From positions 1-64,000 of the forward strand of contig JADJVB010000010.1 in the NCBI GenBank assembly GCA_016710745.1: a DNA stretch of 64,000 nt. Direction: 5' to 3'. The notes beneath the pieces are model-generated. The model was not told the origin of the DNA and did no database searches. It was given only the letters and a program-made list of their open reading frames with translations. Shown one piece after another: positions 52,964-61,889 of this stretch. Source of the DNA: Chitinophagaceae bacterium. Lineage in GTDB: Bacteria; Bacteroidota; Bacteroidia; Chitinophagales; Chitinophagaceae. The stretch's first letter is position 1; every line of letters starts with the position of its first letter. Position numbers and translations under genes: made by a program.

Positions 52964-53353
52964 TTAACGTTTGCTGAACTGGAAGCTTCTTCTGGCTTTC
53001 TTACGTCCCGGTTTCTTACGCTCCACAGCACGCGGATCACGCTTTAATAAACCTGCCGCTTTTAAAGCCGGACGATAATCGGCACTTAATTCAATCAAGG
53101 CACGGGCAATACCCAGCTTGGTTGCTTCTGCCTGTCCTTTAACGCCTCCGCCGGTAGCATTAACTACTACGTCGAATTTGTCGGTACTTTCTACGGTCTT
53201 TAAAGGTGCCTCTACCTGGTTTTGTAAATAAACCAGGGGGAAGTAGGTTTTGTAGTCTTTACCGTTAACGGTGATCTTTCCGTCTCCTTTAGAAAGGAAA
53301 ATACGGGTAACCGCTTCTTTTCTACGGCCGACTGCGTTTGTTTGCTTTTCCAT
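52964..53353 (-). CDS. rpsI: 30S ribosomal protein S9
   Basis: The 129-residue protein is a complete S9: NAVGRRKEAVTRIFLSKGDG, INGK-like VNGKDYKTYFP, ATGGGVKGQAEATKLGIARA and the C-terminal LLKRDPRAVERKKPGRKKAR then RRSFQFSKR, whose basic tail reaches the P site tRNA. It lies between rplM and rpsB. All gaps around it carry AGCTAAC repeats. Confidence 0.98.
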   Translation of the reverse strand: MEKQTNAVGRRKEAVTRIFLSKGDGKITVNGKDYKTYFPLVYLQNQVEAPLKTVESTDKFDVVVNATGGGVKGQAEATKLGIARALIELSADYRPALKAAGLLKRDPRAVERKKPGRKKARRSFQFSKR

Positions 53354-53356
53354 TTA

Positions 53357-53425
53357 TTTTTTAGCTTTTAGCTTTTGGCTATCAGCTATTAGCTACAAGC
53401 TAATGGCTAACAGCTAACCGCTGTT
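53357..53425. repeat. AGCTAAC-type repeats between rplM and rpsI
   Basis: The 69-bp gap is made of TTTTAGCTTTTAGC, TATCAGCTATTAGCTAC and AGCTAATGGCTAACAGCT words, near-complementary to each other. A hairpin within the operon message is plausible. Confidence 0.65.
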
Positions 53426-53426
53426 T

Positions 53427-53870
53427 TTAGAATTTAAGTTCTTTTGGTTGCTGTGCACCGTGTGGATGCTCGCTACCCTGGTACACAAATAATTTTTTGT
53501 ACATCTGCCGGCCTAAGCGATTTTTAGGCAACATCCCTTTAATGGCTCTTTCGATCAATACTTCAGGACGACGCTTTAATAAGTTCTTGGCTGGCTCTTC
53601 CTTACGGCCACCGGGGTAACCACTAAAAGTGTCATATACCTTGTCTTCCATTTTATTACCGGTAAGTTTTACCTTTTCGCAATTGGTAACAATAATGTAA
53701 TCGCCGCAATCAACGTGTGGCGTGTAGTATGCTTTATTCTTTCCGCGAAGAATTGCCGCAATACGGGCACACATACGACCAACGGTTTGATTAGTACCAT
53801 CCACAACATACCAGTTGTGTGTAACGGTAGCCTCGTTCGCATGTTTTGTAGTGAAATGTAATTTGCTCAT
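53427..53870 (-). CDS. rplM: 50S ribosomal protein L13
   Basis: The 147-residue protein has the L13 features: THNWYVVDGTNQTVGRMCAR, AAILRGKNKAYYTPHVDCGD, YDTFSGYPGGRKEEPAKNLL, LIERAIKGMLPKNRLGRQMY and a KLFVYQGSEHPHGAQQP end. It is the first gene of the rplM-rpsI-rpsB-tsf operon. The promoter must lie in the AGCTAAC-containing region above 53870. Confidence 0.98.
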   Translation of the reverse strand: MSKLHFTTKHANEATVTHNWYVVDGTNQTVGRMCARIAAILRGKNKAYYTPHVDCGDYIIVTNCEKVKLTGNKMEDKVYDTFSGYPGGRKEEPAKNLLKRRPEVLIERAIKGMLPKNRLGRQMYKKLFVYQGSEHPHGAQQPKELKF

Positions 53871-53874
53871 TTTA

Positions 53875-54002
53875 ATTTTTTGAGCTGTTAGCTTTTAGCG
53901 GTTAGCCATTAGAAAACAGCGGTTTTTAAATAAAGAACTTACGCCATCCCGTAAAATTCTCCGGCTCACGGCTATCAGCTAATGGCTAACGGCTGTTTTT
54001 CG
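53875..54002. repeat. AGCTAAC-type repeats upstream of rplM
   Basis: The stretch contains GAGCTGTTAGCTTTTAGC, GGTTAGCCATTAG, ATCAGCTAATGGCTAACGG and GGCTGTTTTT in both senses. It is the fourth such tract in the operon. A promoter for rplM is expected here, but its elements cannot be separated from the repeats. Confidence 0.6.
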
Positions 54003-54137
54003 GACGGCGAAGGTAACTGCAAATACTACATTCAACCAAAGAAAAAGCAAAGTATTTTTATTTGACCTTTTGTAACTACTTGATTTTCAGTAATAATTTT
54101 GACCAATAATATTAATACACTTGCATTAATACGAAAA

Positions 54138-54158
54138 AACGGCCCTTTTTGGGGGCCG
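54138..54158 (-). terminator. Intrinsic terminator of the LamG gene
   Basis: On the minus strand CGGCCC (54158-54153) pairs with GGGCCG (54145-54140) around a loop, followed by T6. It lies 23 bp after the stop of the LamG gene. Confidence 0.85.
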
Positions 54159-54180
54159 CCGGGTACAAAATCTTACTATC

Positions 54181-55449
54181 TTATTCCTTTATAAACTGTT
54201 TCCGGTAGGTTTCGTTGCCATTTGTTATATGTACATAATATATACCTGCTCCATAATGAGAAATATTTATGGGAATGGCAGTACTGCCTAGTTGCAGGTC
54301 AATATCTTTTTGGTATACCCTGCGCCCCATCATATCTGTAATTGTTAGCATGGCCGCACCCGAAAGTCCGCTGCCGGTTTGCACCTGCAATATATCTTTT
54401 ACCGGGTTGGGGTACACGAGCAACTGAATATCTGTTTTATCGAGCTGAATCGCCAATACGGGGCTGGTGCCGGATCCTCCATCGATATCAACTGATTGCA
54501 GCCGGTAAAAAACCGTTTTATACATTTTCACCGAAGCAGGTAAATCATCGTTAAATGAATAGAATAGCGGAATATTTGAATTGCCATTGGCATTTACCCT
54601 GGCCGCATTAGTAAAGTTTAGCCCATCGGTACTGCGCTGTATATTATAATGACTGCTGTTTTGCTCGTATTGCGTTTCCCAGTTGAGGGTAATATTATTG
54701 TTCCTATTCACACCGGTAAACGAAGTGAGTTTTACCGGCAGCGCGGTGCTTGCCAGGATCAGGATCTCCAGGTCGGTAAGTGCCCTGTTGTAAATTCTGA
54801 ATTCATCAATCTTACCATTATGCCCATTATACTGTGGCGGTGAAAACCCATTGAAGAACATAGAACCAAAGCGGGCCGGGAAATTATAAACCGGAGCCAT
54901 TGCCCCGGCAGAACCAGTTGCATTTAATACACCATTTATATAAATCTTTATTGCTGTACCTGCTCTTACACAGCAAAAATGTTTCCATACGTTTAGCTGT
55001 AATGCCCCATTGTTTGTTAATACACTGGCATTTTTAAAATTGAAAATAAGCTGCTGGAAGCCATTAGCATTCCACATAAACACTCCGGGGCCGCCATAGT
55101 TCAGGTTATTATCATAAATACCGCCGGGATGCGGCTGGCTGCTTGTAAGCACCGAAAAATCAATACTGAAATCCTGGTTGGTGCCAAAGCTAAGGTTGGC
55201 ATTAACCGGATGGGTTGCAAACTGCACAACCGGGCTACCCGGATTTGCATAAGCCATGGCTGTATTGGCAACACTTTTATTATTGGTAGTGGCAGTTGAG
55301 CCGGAATTGGTGCCGTTAATAAAATTAGGACCTGCATCAACATAGTTGCCATCCATACGCCAGTAAGCCATCAGGCCGGCGGTTGGTTGTGCAGTTACGG
55401 TAACCGACAGGCATACCCATGCCAATAAAGAAAATACAATTCTTTTCAT
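54181..55449 (-). CDS. LamG-like secreted protein with T9SS C-terminal tail
   Basis: The 422-residue protein has a signal peptide (MKRIVFSLLAWVCLSVTVTA). A LamG/concanavalin-like domain (residues about 25-225: GLMAYWRMDGNYVDAGPN, WKHFCCVRAGTAIKIYINGV, GKIDEFRIYNRALTDLEIL) follows. A fibronectin-like part (VNRNNNITLNWETQYEQNSS) comes next, and then a type IX sorting tail of about 75 residues (YPNPVKDILQVQTGSGLSG, GIYYVHITNGNETYRKQFIK). It would be secreted across the outer membrane by T9SS and probably binds a glycan. It stands alone. Confidence 0.92.
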   Translation of the reverse strand: MKRIVFSLLAWVCLSVTVTAQPTAGLMAYWRMDGNYVDAGPNFINGTNSGSTATTNNKSVANTAMAYANPGSPVVQFATHPVNANLSFGTNQDFSIDFSVLTSSQPHPGGIYDNNLNYGGPGVFMWNANGFQQLIFNFKNASVLTNNGALQLNVWKHFCCVRAGTAIKIYINGVLNATGSAGAMAPVYNFPARFGSMFFNGFSPPQYNGHNGKIDEFRIYNRALTDLEILILASTALPVKLTSFTGVNRNNNITLNWETQYEQNSSHYNIQRSTDGLNFTNAARVNANGNSNIPLFYSFNDDLPASVKMYKTVFYRLQSVDIDGGSGTSPVLAIQLDKTDIQLLVYPNPVKDILQVQTGSGLSGAAMLTITDMMGRRVYQKDIDLQLGSTAIPINISHYGAGIYYVHITNGNETYRKQFIKE

Positions 55450-55509
55450 GATTAAAATTTTAAACGTTGAATGGGGTGATTACAACAGCTTTTACTGTTT
55501 GTTGGCTTT

Positions 55510-55706
55510 TCAGGAATTGTAATAATTGGTGGCTTCTGTACGGTTACGTACTTCTATCTTTCTATAAATGCTTTTACAATGTTTTTTAATGGTGTTAATG
55601 TTAACGTTCTCCATGTTCGCCATTTCCTTATACATCAATCCCTGGACAGCAAGGTCAGGATGGTCAGTTCTTTTCGCGTCAGCGTCTTACCTTTCTGTTT
55701 AGTCAT
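55510..55706 (-). pseudogene. Small LuxR-type HTH protein, frameshifted
   Basis: The minus strand from the ATG at 55706 reads MTKQKGKTLTRKELTILTLL. A one-base gap in a G run (near 55638) breaks the frame. Corrected, it continues SRGLMYKEMANMENVNINTI, KKHCKSIYRKIEVRNRTEAT and ends NYYNS. This is the GerE/LuxR helix-turn-helix without a receiver domain. About 65 residues would be unusually short for a regulator, so it may be the tail of a larger broken gene. The break again lies in a homopolymer. Confidence 0.6.
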
Positions 55707-55900
55707 TTTACAGGTTAAAATTATGCCGAACAGGGATCACAAACAATGGCACTTTTGTGCACCCTGGTTGCTGATACAAATATATACCTAACGGTAACTG
55801 TTAGTCATGGTGATTCAACCGAAAATGTGTGGGGTGAATTAACGGTATGATGTGATTGGTATGTTTTAGGTTCGTTGCTTACGGTTGAGGGAAGCTGATC

Positions 55901-56132
55901 TTATTTTAACGCAGCGGGCTCTTTGCTGAATATACTGTAGTTTATGCCCAAAACAGAAAACACGCCACTCCCCGAAACAAAGGGTGAATCAAAGTCTTTT
56001 CCAATACACAGGTTTACGCTGATATCTTTGGTGAGGATATAAGAACCCTGAACCGCCAGCCGGTAGGTAAAATTCTTATCTACCCGGGTATGAATATTAA
56101 CAGCATTTGGAATTGAACCGGGAAGATTTTAG
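55901..56132 (-). pseudogene. C-terminal remnant of an outer-membrane beta-barrel gene
   Basis: An open frame without a start codon on the minus strand reads NFTYRLAVQGSYILTKDISV, NLCIGKDFDSPFVSGSGVFS and VLGINYSIFSKEPAALK before its stop at 55901. The alternating pattern is that of an outer-membrane barrel end. No upstream part exists in this region, so the gene has been lost. The stretch from 55707 to 55900 holds nothing I can assign. Confidence 0.55.
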
Positions 56133-56278
56133 ACATGCATGAACAGGGTGCCAGCTTAATCATTTTTGTTGGTAGATGCAAGTATTAACAACGTTTTCTT
56201 ATAATTCAATTTGGCTAATAATATTTTTATCCTTTATCAATACTAAATATATATATTTGAGTAATATCAACTAATTAC

Positions 56279-56577
56279 ATGCTATCTAAAGAAGCTATTT
56301 ACACAATTGTTGAAGACCTGATAACCCGCTTTGATAAGCAGCATGCTTCGTACAAAAAAGCCGGATACAACGAAACCAACAAATACTAATTGATGACATT
56401 GCGCAATTGCCGACAACCATGCTGCAACTGCAGCAACAAAAACAGGTTACCAGCCTGCCAGAGTAGGTTCAGTATTTAGAGCAGCGCATTACCTATACCG
56501 ATGAGGCTATTAATAAAAAGGTTTATGAGTTGTATGGGTTGAGTGCAGGGGATATAAAGATTGTGGAAAGTGGGTGA
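56279..56577 (+). pseudogene. Internally deleted type IIG (Eco57I-like) restriction-modification gene
   Basis: An N-terminal piece (56279-56389) reads MLSKEAIYTIVEDLITRFDK then YKKAGYNETNKY, like the start of type IIG enzymes. A second piece in another frame begins near 56386 and reads DDIAQLPTTMLQLQQQKQVT, then after a TAG reads EQRITYTDEAINKKVYELYG and GLSAGDIKIVES. The YELYGLxxxxIKIVE end is characteristic of the C-terminal TaqI/Eco57I region. Normally about 3 kb separate these ends, so the body has been deleted and the remnant has further decayed. Confidence 0.7.
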
Positions 56578-56650
56578 AAAAACGGTAAATAAAGAGTGAA
56601 AATGCCCTAATATTCAAAACCCGTAATATTATTTTTACTAAAAATTTACA

Positions 56651-59170
56651 ATGAAATATTTACTTATTGCCTGCATTTCCATTTTTTATGCAGCTGGCGC
56701 TGTTTCTCAAACAAAATTTTCCTTTAAAACCGATGGCAAAGCGACAGTAAGCTCTGCCAAGGGCAGGCCTGTCGGGTTTGCGAAAGAAGTGAACAAACCT
56801 CCCGTTTCTAATTTTACACTTAGTGATTTACAAAAAAAAGAACTCAAAAAAGAAATTGCCACAAAGTTTGAAAAATCAATTGATAACCTGGAAGATGAAA
56901 AACTTAACCTGGCTTCTGCCTACGATGCCATCTGGGGCAAAGGTGAAATCGCCAAAATCATAGCCGAATATAGGGCTTTTCTAAGTTACTTAAATGATAC
57001 TACAGGGCCGGCTTCAAGCCATGACAATACTGTTTCATACGCCTATCTTCCTAAGCCCAGCGTATTTGAAGCAAGGGTTTTTAATGCACCTGTATATACC
57101 GAAAAGGAAGATAGTAGCGGTAAAAAATACAATGCCCGTCAGTTAATTTTTACCAACCCATACCACCGTTTTATTCTGGAATACCTGCAGGAAACAATGA
57201 ACGAAACCGGCAGTAAAATAAATGAAGAGAAGATGTCACTTGAATACAAAAAGGCCTGGCGGGAAGTAGAAGAAAAATACAATGCTGCTGTAAATGAGAT
57301 TACCAAAATTAAAGATACGCTTGGTAAATGTGTCGTTCCCATCTGTGGAGAAGATTACCGAAATGTAGCTAACGAGCTTGATGCATTCCTAAAGCAAAAA
57401 ACCAACCGTATTATAAAGCTTTTGCAAAAACCCTTTTATAAAAAATGGCTCTGGTATAATGATGGTTTTTTGGTTATGAACCCTCTTGGTGTAACAACCT
57501 CTGATAAGCGATATCCTGCTTCAGAAAAAATAACGCTACAGCCCGCCTCTGAAAAAGAGTTGGTACCTGCCGGCCCTGTTGAAGATAAAATGATTGACAC
57601 CCTTTTATCAACTATGAAATTAAAAAACGAAGTACTTACTGCAAAAAAAAATGATGCAGACAGATATTATTATGATGCAGACTCCGCATATAGATGCCTC
57701 AATAAAAGTAATTTGCCTGTTGCCAAAGACGACCGAAAAGGACTCTCTATCGTAGTTTATAATGTTTCAGCTAAAGATAAATTAAGTATCAATTTTATAT
57801 TAAATGAAAGTTCGGGTTTAGGCAAAATTTCCCAGGAAATTATAAATGCAGGGACATCAGGTTCACTCAGTACCATACTAGGCAGTTCAGCAGATTGGGT
57901 TGCTTCCTGGAAAAAAGTAAGTTCGGAAATAAACGGAGTACCTAAAAAACCTTTTGCAGCAACACCAAATATTGGGGCTGATGATGTTAAAATAGCACTC
58001 TATGGGATAAATATATCGGCAAATAAGCTTAAAAGCAAAAATCTTACGTATTCCACCTTTAAGTTCAACCAACAGCAGTCTGAATTTACTGACAACGAAA
58101 AAAATACCAAGTCTGTAGATACTGATTCAGATTTTTGGAACGAGTTTTTGAAAAGTACTAATGGAGATCTATTTGCAACAATAAATAAAAGAAACTATGC
58201 AGCCACAAAAAAATCTGATGTAGATAAGATTGTATTTGTAAACGCATACTTAATTAAAGAAGATAGTAAAGTTTGCAACACCTGTATTGGTTTAACAGAA
58301 CAGTGTATTATAGATTCTTTTTTGATAAGAGATAAATGCTATGCCTTAACTTATGAAAATCAAAATGCTTTTAATAGTGGTGTTGAATCATTATTGGAAA
58401 GGTTTAAGTGTTTTACAGTTTTAATTGATAGCTGTCGCAATAAATTCAAAAATTTATTAGTTGAAATTTCAGACAACTATCTCCCCCAGCTTAAGGCTTA
58501 TGCAGGTATTTTACAAAGATCCTTACCACCGGTATTTACAAGAAAAAATGAAAAGTTAAGCAGCGATACGGCTGAATTTCGGACTGAAATTTTTGAAAAA
58601 AGTAAAGCCGAGCTTCCGAAAGACGCAAAAGATATTACTTACCAGGTTATCAGCAGTATTCCCGGCAAAGCGATTGATGGTAAATCTGTTTCTAACAATG
58701 TGGTTATTGAGCATTCATACCGTTACGCAAAAAGAACACGGATTGATTTCAGCGCAGGACTTGCCTGTTCACTTGGGGACTATTATATAAAATCCAACGA
58801 AAGCGGAACTCCAGCCGTTTCAGAAGGAGATAAGTTCAGGCCAATAGCCGGAATGCATGTTTACCCCTTTTCTGGAGGAATACTAAGGGTGGATGACAGA
58901 ATAAAACCTCAACTAAGCAGACTGTCAATTTTTGTTGGTGTGGGCCTTACTAAGACACTTGAAAATTTTTATCCGGGTATTAGCTATGATATTATACCGG
59001 GAATCAGAATACTAGGTGGTTACCACATCTTTAAAGATACCCGGTATACAATTGTTAACAATCAAGTAGTTGATCAAGCATCATCATACAAGGGTTCGGG
59101 TATTTTTGTGTCGTTAAATTTAGAGCCCAGAGCTTTTGGGTCAATTATAGGAGGACTATTAAAATTATAA
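56651..59170 (+). CDS. Large secreted protein, unknown function
   Basis: The 839-residue protein has a signal peptide (MKYLLIACISIFYAAGAVSQ). Long helical parts follow, including SDLQKKELKKEIATKFEKSI and EMSLEYKKAWREVEEKYNAA-like KKAWREVEEKYNAAVNEITK. The last 150 residues look like a small outer-membrane barrel (RTRIDFSAGLACSLGDYYIK, LSIFVGVGLTKTLENFYPGI, GIFVSLNLEPRAFGSIIGG). I do not recognise it. It starts a run of genes with only 2 to 56 bp gaps to the next unknowns. Confidence 0.65.
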   Translation: MKYLLIACISIFYAAGAVSQTKFSFKTDGKATVSSAKGRPVGFAKEVNKPPVSNFTLSDLQKKELKKEIATKFEKSIDNLEDEKLNLASAYDAIWGKGEIAKIIAEYRAFLSYLNDTTGPASSHDNTVSYAYLPKPSVFEARVFNAPVYTEKEDSSGKKYNARQLIFTNPYHRFILEYLQETMNETGSKINEEKMSLEYKKAWREVEEKYNAAVNEITKIKDTLGKCVVPICGEDYRNVANELDAFLKQKTNRIIKLLQKPFYKKWLWYNDGFLVMNPLGVTTSDKRYPASEKITLQPASEKELVPAGPVEDKMIDTLLSTMKLKNEVLTAKKNDADRYYYDADSAYRCLNKSNLPVAKDDRKGLSIVVYNVSAKDKLSINFILNESSGLGKISQEIINAGTSGSLSTILGSSADWVASWKKVSSEINGVPKKPFAATPNIGADDVKIALYGINISANKLKSKNLTYSTFKFNQQQSEFTDNEKNTKSVDTDSDFWNEFLKSTNGDLFATINKRNYAATKKSDVDKIVFVNAYLIKEDSKVCNTCIGLTEQCIIDSFLIRDKCYALTYENQNAFNSGVESLLERFKCFTVLIDSCRNKFKNLLVEISDNYLPQLKAYAGILQRSLPPVFTRKNEKLSSDTAEFRTEIFEKSKAELPKDAKDITYQVISSIPGKAIDGKSVSNNVVIEHSYRYAKRTRIDFSAGLACSLGDYYIKSNESGTPAVSEGDKFRPIAGMHVYPFSGGILRVDDRIKPQLSRLSIFVGVGLTKTLENFYPGISYDIIPGIRILGGYHIFKDTRYTIVNNQVVDQASSYKGSGIFVSLNLEPRAFGSIIGGLLKL

Positions 59171-59172
59171 AT

Positions 59173-59871
59173 ATGAAACAGAAAATAATAACCTTGGCCG
59201 GCTGGCTTATGCTATTAATGCTTTTTGGCTGTGCAAAATACAAAAGCACCCAAAGCGATGTAAATGATAGTTTATATATTTTTGGGAGATTGTTCATACA
59301 GGATAGTATTAACGACAATGGTACCACAAGGCCCCTGCTAAAAGAAACCCCCATAACCATTAGTTACAAAAGCAGTCCGGACAAAATTCTATATAGTGCT
59401 AAAGCCGGTGCAGATGGATATTTTAGTTTTTTAAACCTTACAAAAGGAGCAGAATATATCATCTCTGCAGAAACAGAAACAGGTAGTGATGATTTTAAAG
59501 CTCCTTTTTCTGTAAAAACAGATATTGTACTAAATGACACAAAAAATGACTTAGCTCCTGTTTTATTATTTGACGATACTAAAAAGAATGGTATGTTATT
59601 CACTATCAGGGATAATGCTTCGCAGGGAATTATCAGCGGATGTAATGCATGTTTTTTTTCGAGTAAACGATTGTGGTTAACAGATACTTGTGCCAACAGT
59701 TTATTTACTGTTGTTAGTAATAATAATGGCCTTGTATTAAAAACAAACATACTGCCTGGCAAATATTACCTGCTTTTTCAGAAACAGGCGGGTTCTCTTT
59801 TACTTTCGGCCCGGGATTCCGTAATTGTAAATCAAACAGGAATAATCAGAAAAGACATACAATTGTTCTGA
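59173..59871 (+). CDS. Lipoprotein with prealbumin-like domain, unknown function
   Basis: The 232-residue protein has a lipoprotein signal (MKQKIITLAGWLMLLMLFGC). A beta-sandwich-like segment follows (ITISYKSSPDKILYSAKAGA, DGYFSFLNLTKGAEYIISAE), as in carboxypeptidase-regulatory or prealbumin-like domains, then a second half (LFTIRDNASQGIISGCNACF). It starts 2 bp after the large secreted protein, so they are coupled. Role unknown, probably outer envelope. Confidence 0.65.
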   Translation: MKQKIITLAGWLMLLMLFGCAKYKSTQSDVNDSLYIFGRLFIQDSINDNGTTRPLLKETPITISYKSSPDKILYSAKAGADGYFSFLNLTKGAEYIISAETETGSDDFKAPFSVKTDIVLNDTKNDLAPVLLFDDTKKNGMLFTIRDNASQGIISGCNACFFSSKRLWLTDTCANSLFTVVSNNNGLVLKTNILPGKYYLLFQKQAGSLLLSARDSVIVNQTGIIRKDIQLF

Positions 59872-59927
59872 GTTGCTAACCAGAATTTAGGATAAACTCT
59901 TTTTCTTAAACCTTAAACCTTTCAACA

Positions 59928-60473
59928 ATGCCAAAACTAAAAACCAACGCAGAAAGAATCATTACCTTGGGTATTCAACCCCCAGTAACTTCACCTGCAA
60001 AATGTACAAGCACCTATGACGAGTATAAAGATCAACGGGTGGAGCAATCAGATCTTGCAGCTGAAAATATTGAAGAATTAACAGACCGATTCAAAACTAA
60101 AATCTCGGCTCCCATTAAAGCCATAAACCCCAATATGGAAATGGGTGAATATTTTGTAATTCCTGTTTCAGAATTAAGGGAGATGCTGGACGCTTCGGGA
60201 GACAATCCGGAGTTCATACATATCTGTAATGCTATAAGGGAAGCACCTAATTCCGAGGGTGTAGCAAAAACTTTTCCTGTAGTCTTTTTAGTGCCAGTTA
60301 AACAAACTGTAATTAATGGAGATAATGTTTATAGTGTATGTAAAAACACGAACAGTGTTTACATTGAAGCATACCCTTGCCCCCCGTCAACAAACTGTCC
60401 GCATACCGGGCGCCTTACCGAAGGGCTCTTTAAATCAAATATTGTACTTAATGATTTTAACGCTCTAAAATAA
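59928..60473 (+). CDS. Hypothetical cytoplasmic protein
   Basis: The 181-residue protein starts MPKLKTNAERIITLGIQPPV and has no signal or membrane segment. Notable parts are NPNMEMGEYFVIPVSELREM and the Cys-rich YPCPPSTNCPHTGRLTEGLF near the C-terminus. No family is recognised. It lies 56 bp after the lipoprotein and 3 bp before the membrane-protein gene. Confidence 0.6.
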   Translation: MPKLKTNAERIITLGIQPPVTSPAKCTSTYDEYKDQRVEQSDLAAENIEELTDRFKTKISAPIKAINPNMEMGEYFVIPVSELREMLDASGDNPEFIHICNAIREAPNSEGVAKTFPVVFLVPVKQTVINGDNVYSVCKNTNSVYIEAYPCPPSTNCPHTGRLTEGLFKSNIVLNDFNALK

Positions 60474-60476
60474 TAA

Positions 60477-61121
60477 ATGCACTGGTTCAATTATATAAAC
60501 ACAGGTTTACTGATAGCAATATGGACTGTTATTTTTTTTGACTTGAAAAAATACAGCAGTGGCAGAGTGTTTTGGCTGTTTTTTTTAGCTGTGTATTCTC
60601 TGACAGAATTTATCAGCTTGCCACTTGAGATAAAAGGGATAAATAATCTTTGGCTGTATAATATCAGTAAACCTGTTCAATTTTTTTGCCTTATTGTGTA
60701 TTTTACACGGCAGCTCATATATGAAAAAAGAAAACGACTGGTAATCCAGCTACTGTCAGTTTTATTGTGTTTTATTTTTTTCTATACTTCAAAACTTTCA
60801 AACTATAATTCGTTGTCCGATATTATCTTCAGCTGTATTATTCTTATATTTTGCGCAGCCGGCTTATATAAAATAATAAAAAAGGATGAGTATATTCCTT
60901 TGGGTTTATCAGAATTTTGGGTTTACGCCAGTCTATTTGTTTTTTTTGGAATTAATCTTTGTATCAGTGGAGCATTAAATTTTTTACTGGAAAAACATTT
61001 TGATCTTGCAAGAAAACTATTTTATATCTTGGTAATAAATAGTATTGTATTTTATTTTCTCACCATATTCACACTATATTCAATCCGGAAAAACTATTTA
61101 ATAAAGCAAAATGGGAGATGA
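60477..61121 (+). CDS. Multipass membrane protein, possible sensor partner
   Basis: The 214-residue protein has about six hydrophobic segments (INTGLLIAIWTVIFFDL, VFWLFFLAVYSLTEFIS, FFCLIVYFTRQLIY, LLSVLLCFIFFYTSKL, IIFSCIILIFCAAGLYKII, LFVFFGINLCISGALNFLL). No catalytic domain is present. It overlaps the histidine kinase start by 11 bp, suggesting it forms a sensor with that kinase. Family unrecognised. Confidence 0.7.
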   Translation: MHWFNYINTGLLIAIWTVIFFDLKKYSSGRVFWLFFLAVYSLTEFISLPLEIKGINNLWLYNISKPVQFFCLIVYFTRQLIYEKRKRLVIQLLSVLLCFIFFYTSKLSNYNSLSDIIFSCIILIFCAAGLYKIIKKDEYIPLGLSEFWVYASLFVFFGINLCISGALNFLLEKHFDLARKLFYILVINSIVFYFLTIFTLYSIRKNYLIKQNGR

Positions 61122-61863
61122 AATATTCTATATTGTCATTATTGCAAGCCTGATGTTCTTTTTGCTTTCCTTTTTTACTGTTTATTTAGCAATCTTTAAC
61201 AATAAGCGGAAATCGCTTTTTAAACAACAGCTCCTCCAAACCCAAATAGAAATCCAGGAACAAACCCTGAAAACCATTAGCGAAGAAATACATGATAACG
61301 TGGGGCAGGTGCTTAGTCTGGCAAAACTCAATTTAGGTACCATCGAAACTTCTGAAAAAAATCGTACTAAACTTGCCGATACTAAAAACCTGGTAAGCAA
61401 AGCCATCAACGATCTGCGTACCCTTAGCCGCAGCCTGCATGGAGAAAGAATTGGAGACATTGGCCTGGAGGAAGCCATCACCAATGAACTTAAGATTTTA
61501 CAAAACACCGGTCAGTTTGACACTGAACTGATAATTACCGGGCAGGGTTATAAACTGGATCCTCAAACGGAAATGGTACTCTTTCGTATCGTGCAGGAAG
61601 CCTCACACAATGCAGTGAAACACGCCCATTCCCCTATTCTAAAATTGACAATGGATTATAAGCCCAACATTTTTACACTAACCATCAGCGATAATGGTAT
61701 TGGCTTTGAACCGGAAAAACTGCTCAATACACAATCCGGCATCGGTTTAAAAAGTATGAAAAGCAGGGCTGCGCTTATCGGTGGAATTTTTTCAATCCAT
61801 TCATCGAAAAATAACGGAACTTCCATCTCAATCGAACTTCCAACCTTAAACATTAAACCTTAA
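61111..61863 (+). CDS. Sensor histidine kinase (NarX/LiaS class)
   Basis: The 250-residue protein has a single N-terminal membrane segment (FYIVIIASLMFFLLSFFTVY). A HisKA_3 dimer helix follows, with the phospho-acceptor in ISEEIHDNVGQVLSLAKLNL. An HATPase has FRIVQEASHNAVKHAHS and DNGIGFEPEKL...GIGLKSMKSR. It has almost no periplasmic part of its own, so the overlapping multipass gene may supply sensing. The cognate NarL-type regulator follows 26 bp later. Confidence 0.9.
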   Translation: MGDEIFYIVIIASLMFFLLSFFTVYLAIFNNKRKSLFKQQLLQTQIEIQEQTLKTISEEIHDNVGQVLSLAKLNLGTIETSEKNRTKLADTKNLVSKAINDLRTLSRSLHGERIGDIGLEEAITNELKILQNTGQFDTELIITGQGYKLDPQTEMVLFRIVQEASHNAVKHAHSPILKLTMDYKPNIFTLTISDNGIGFEPEKLLNTQSGIGLKSMKSRAALIGGIFSIHSSKNNGTSISIELPTLNIKP

Positions 61864-61889
61864 ACTTTTTAAACTTTAAACCCTTCCCC

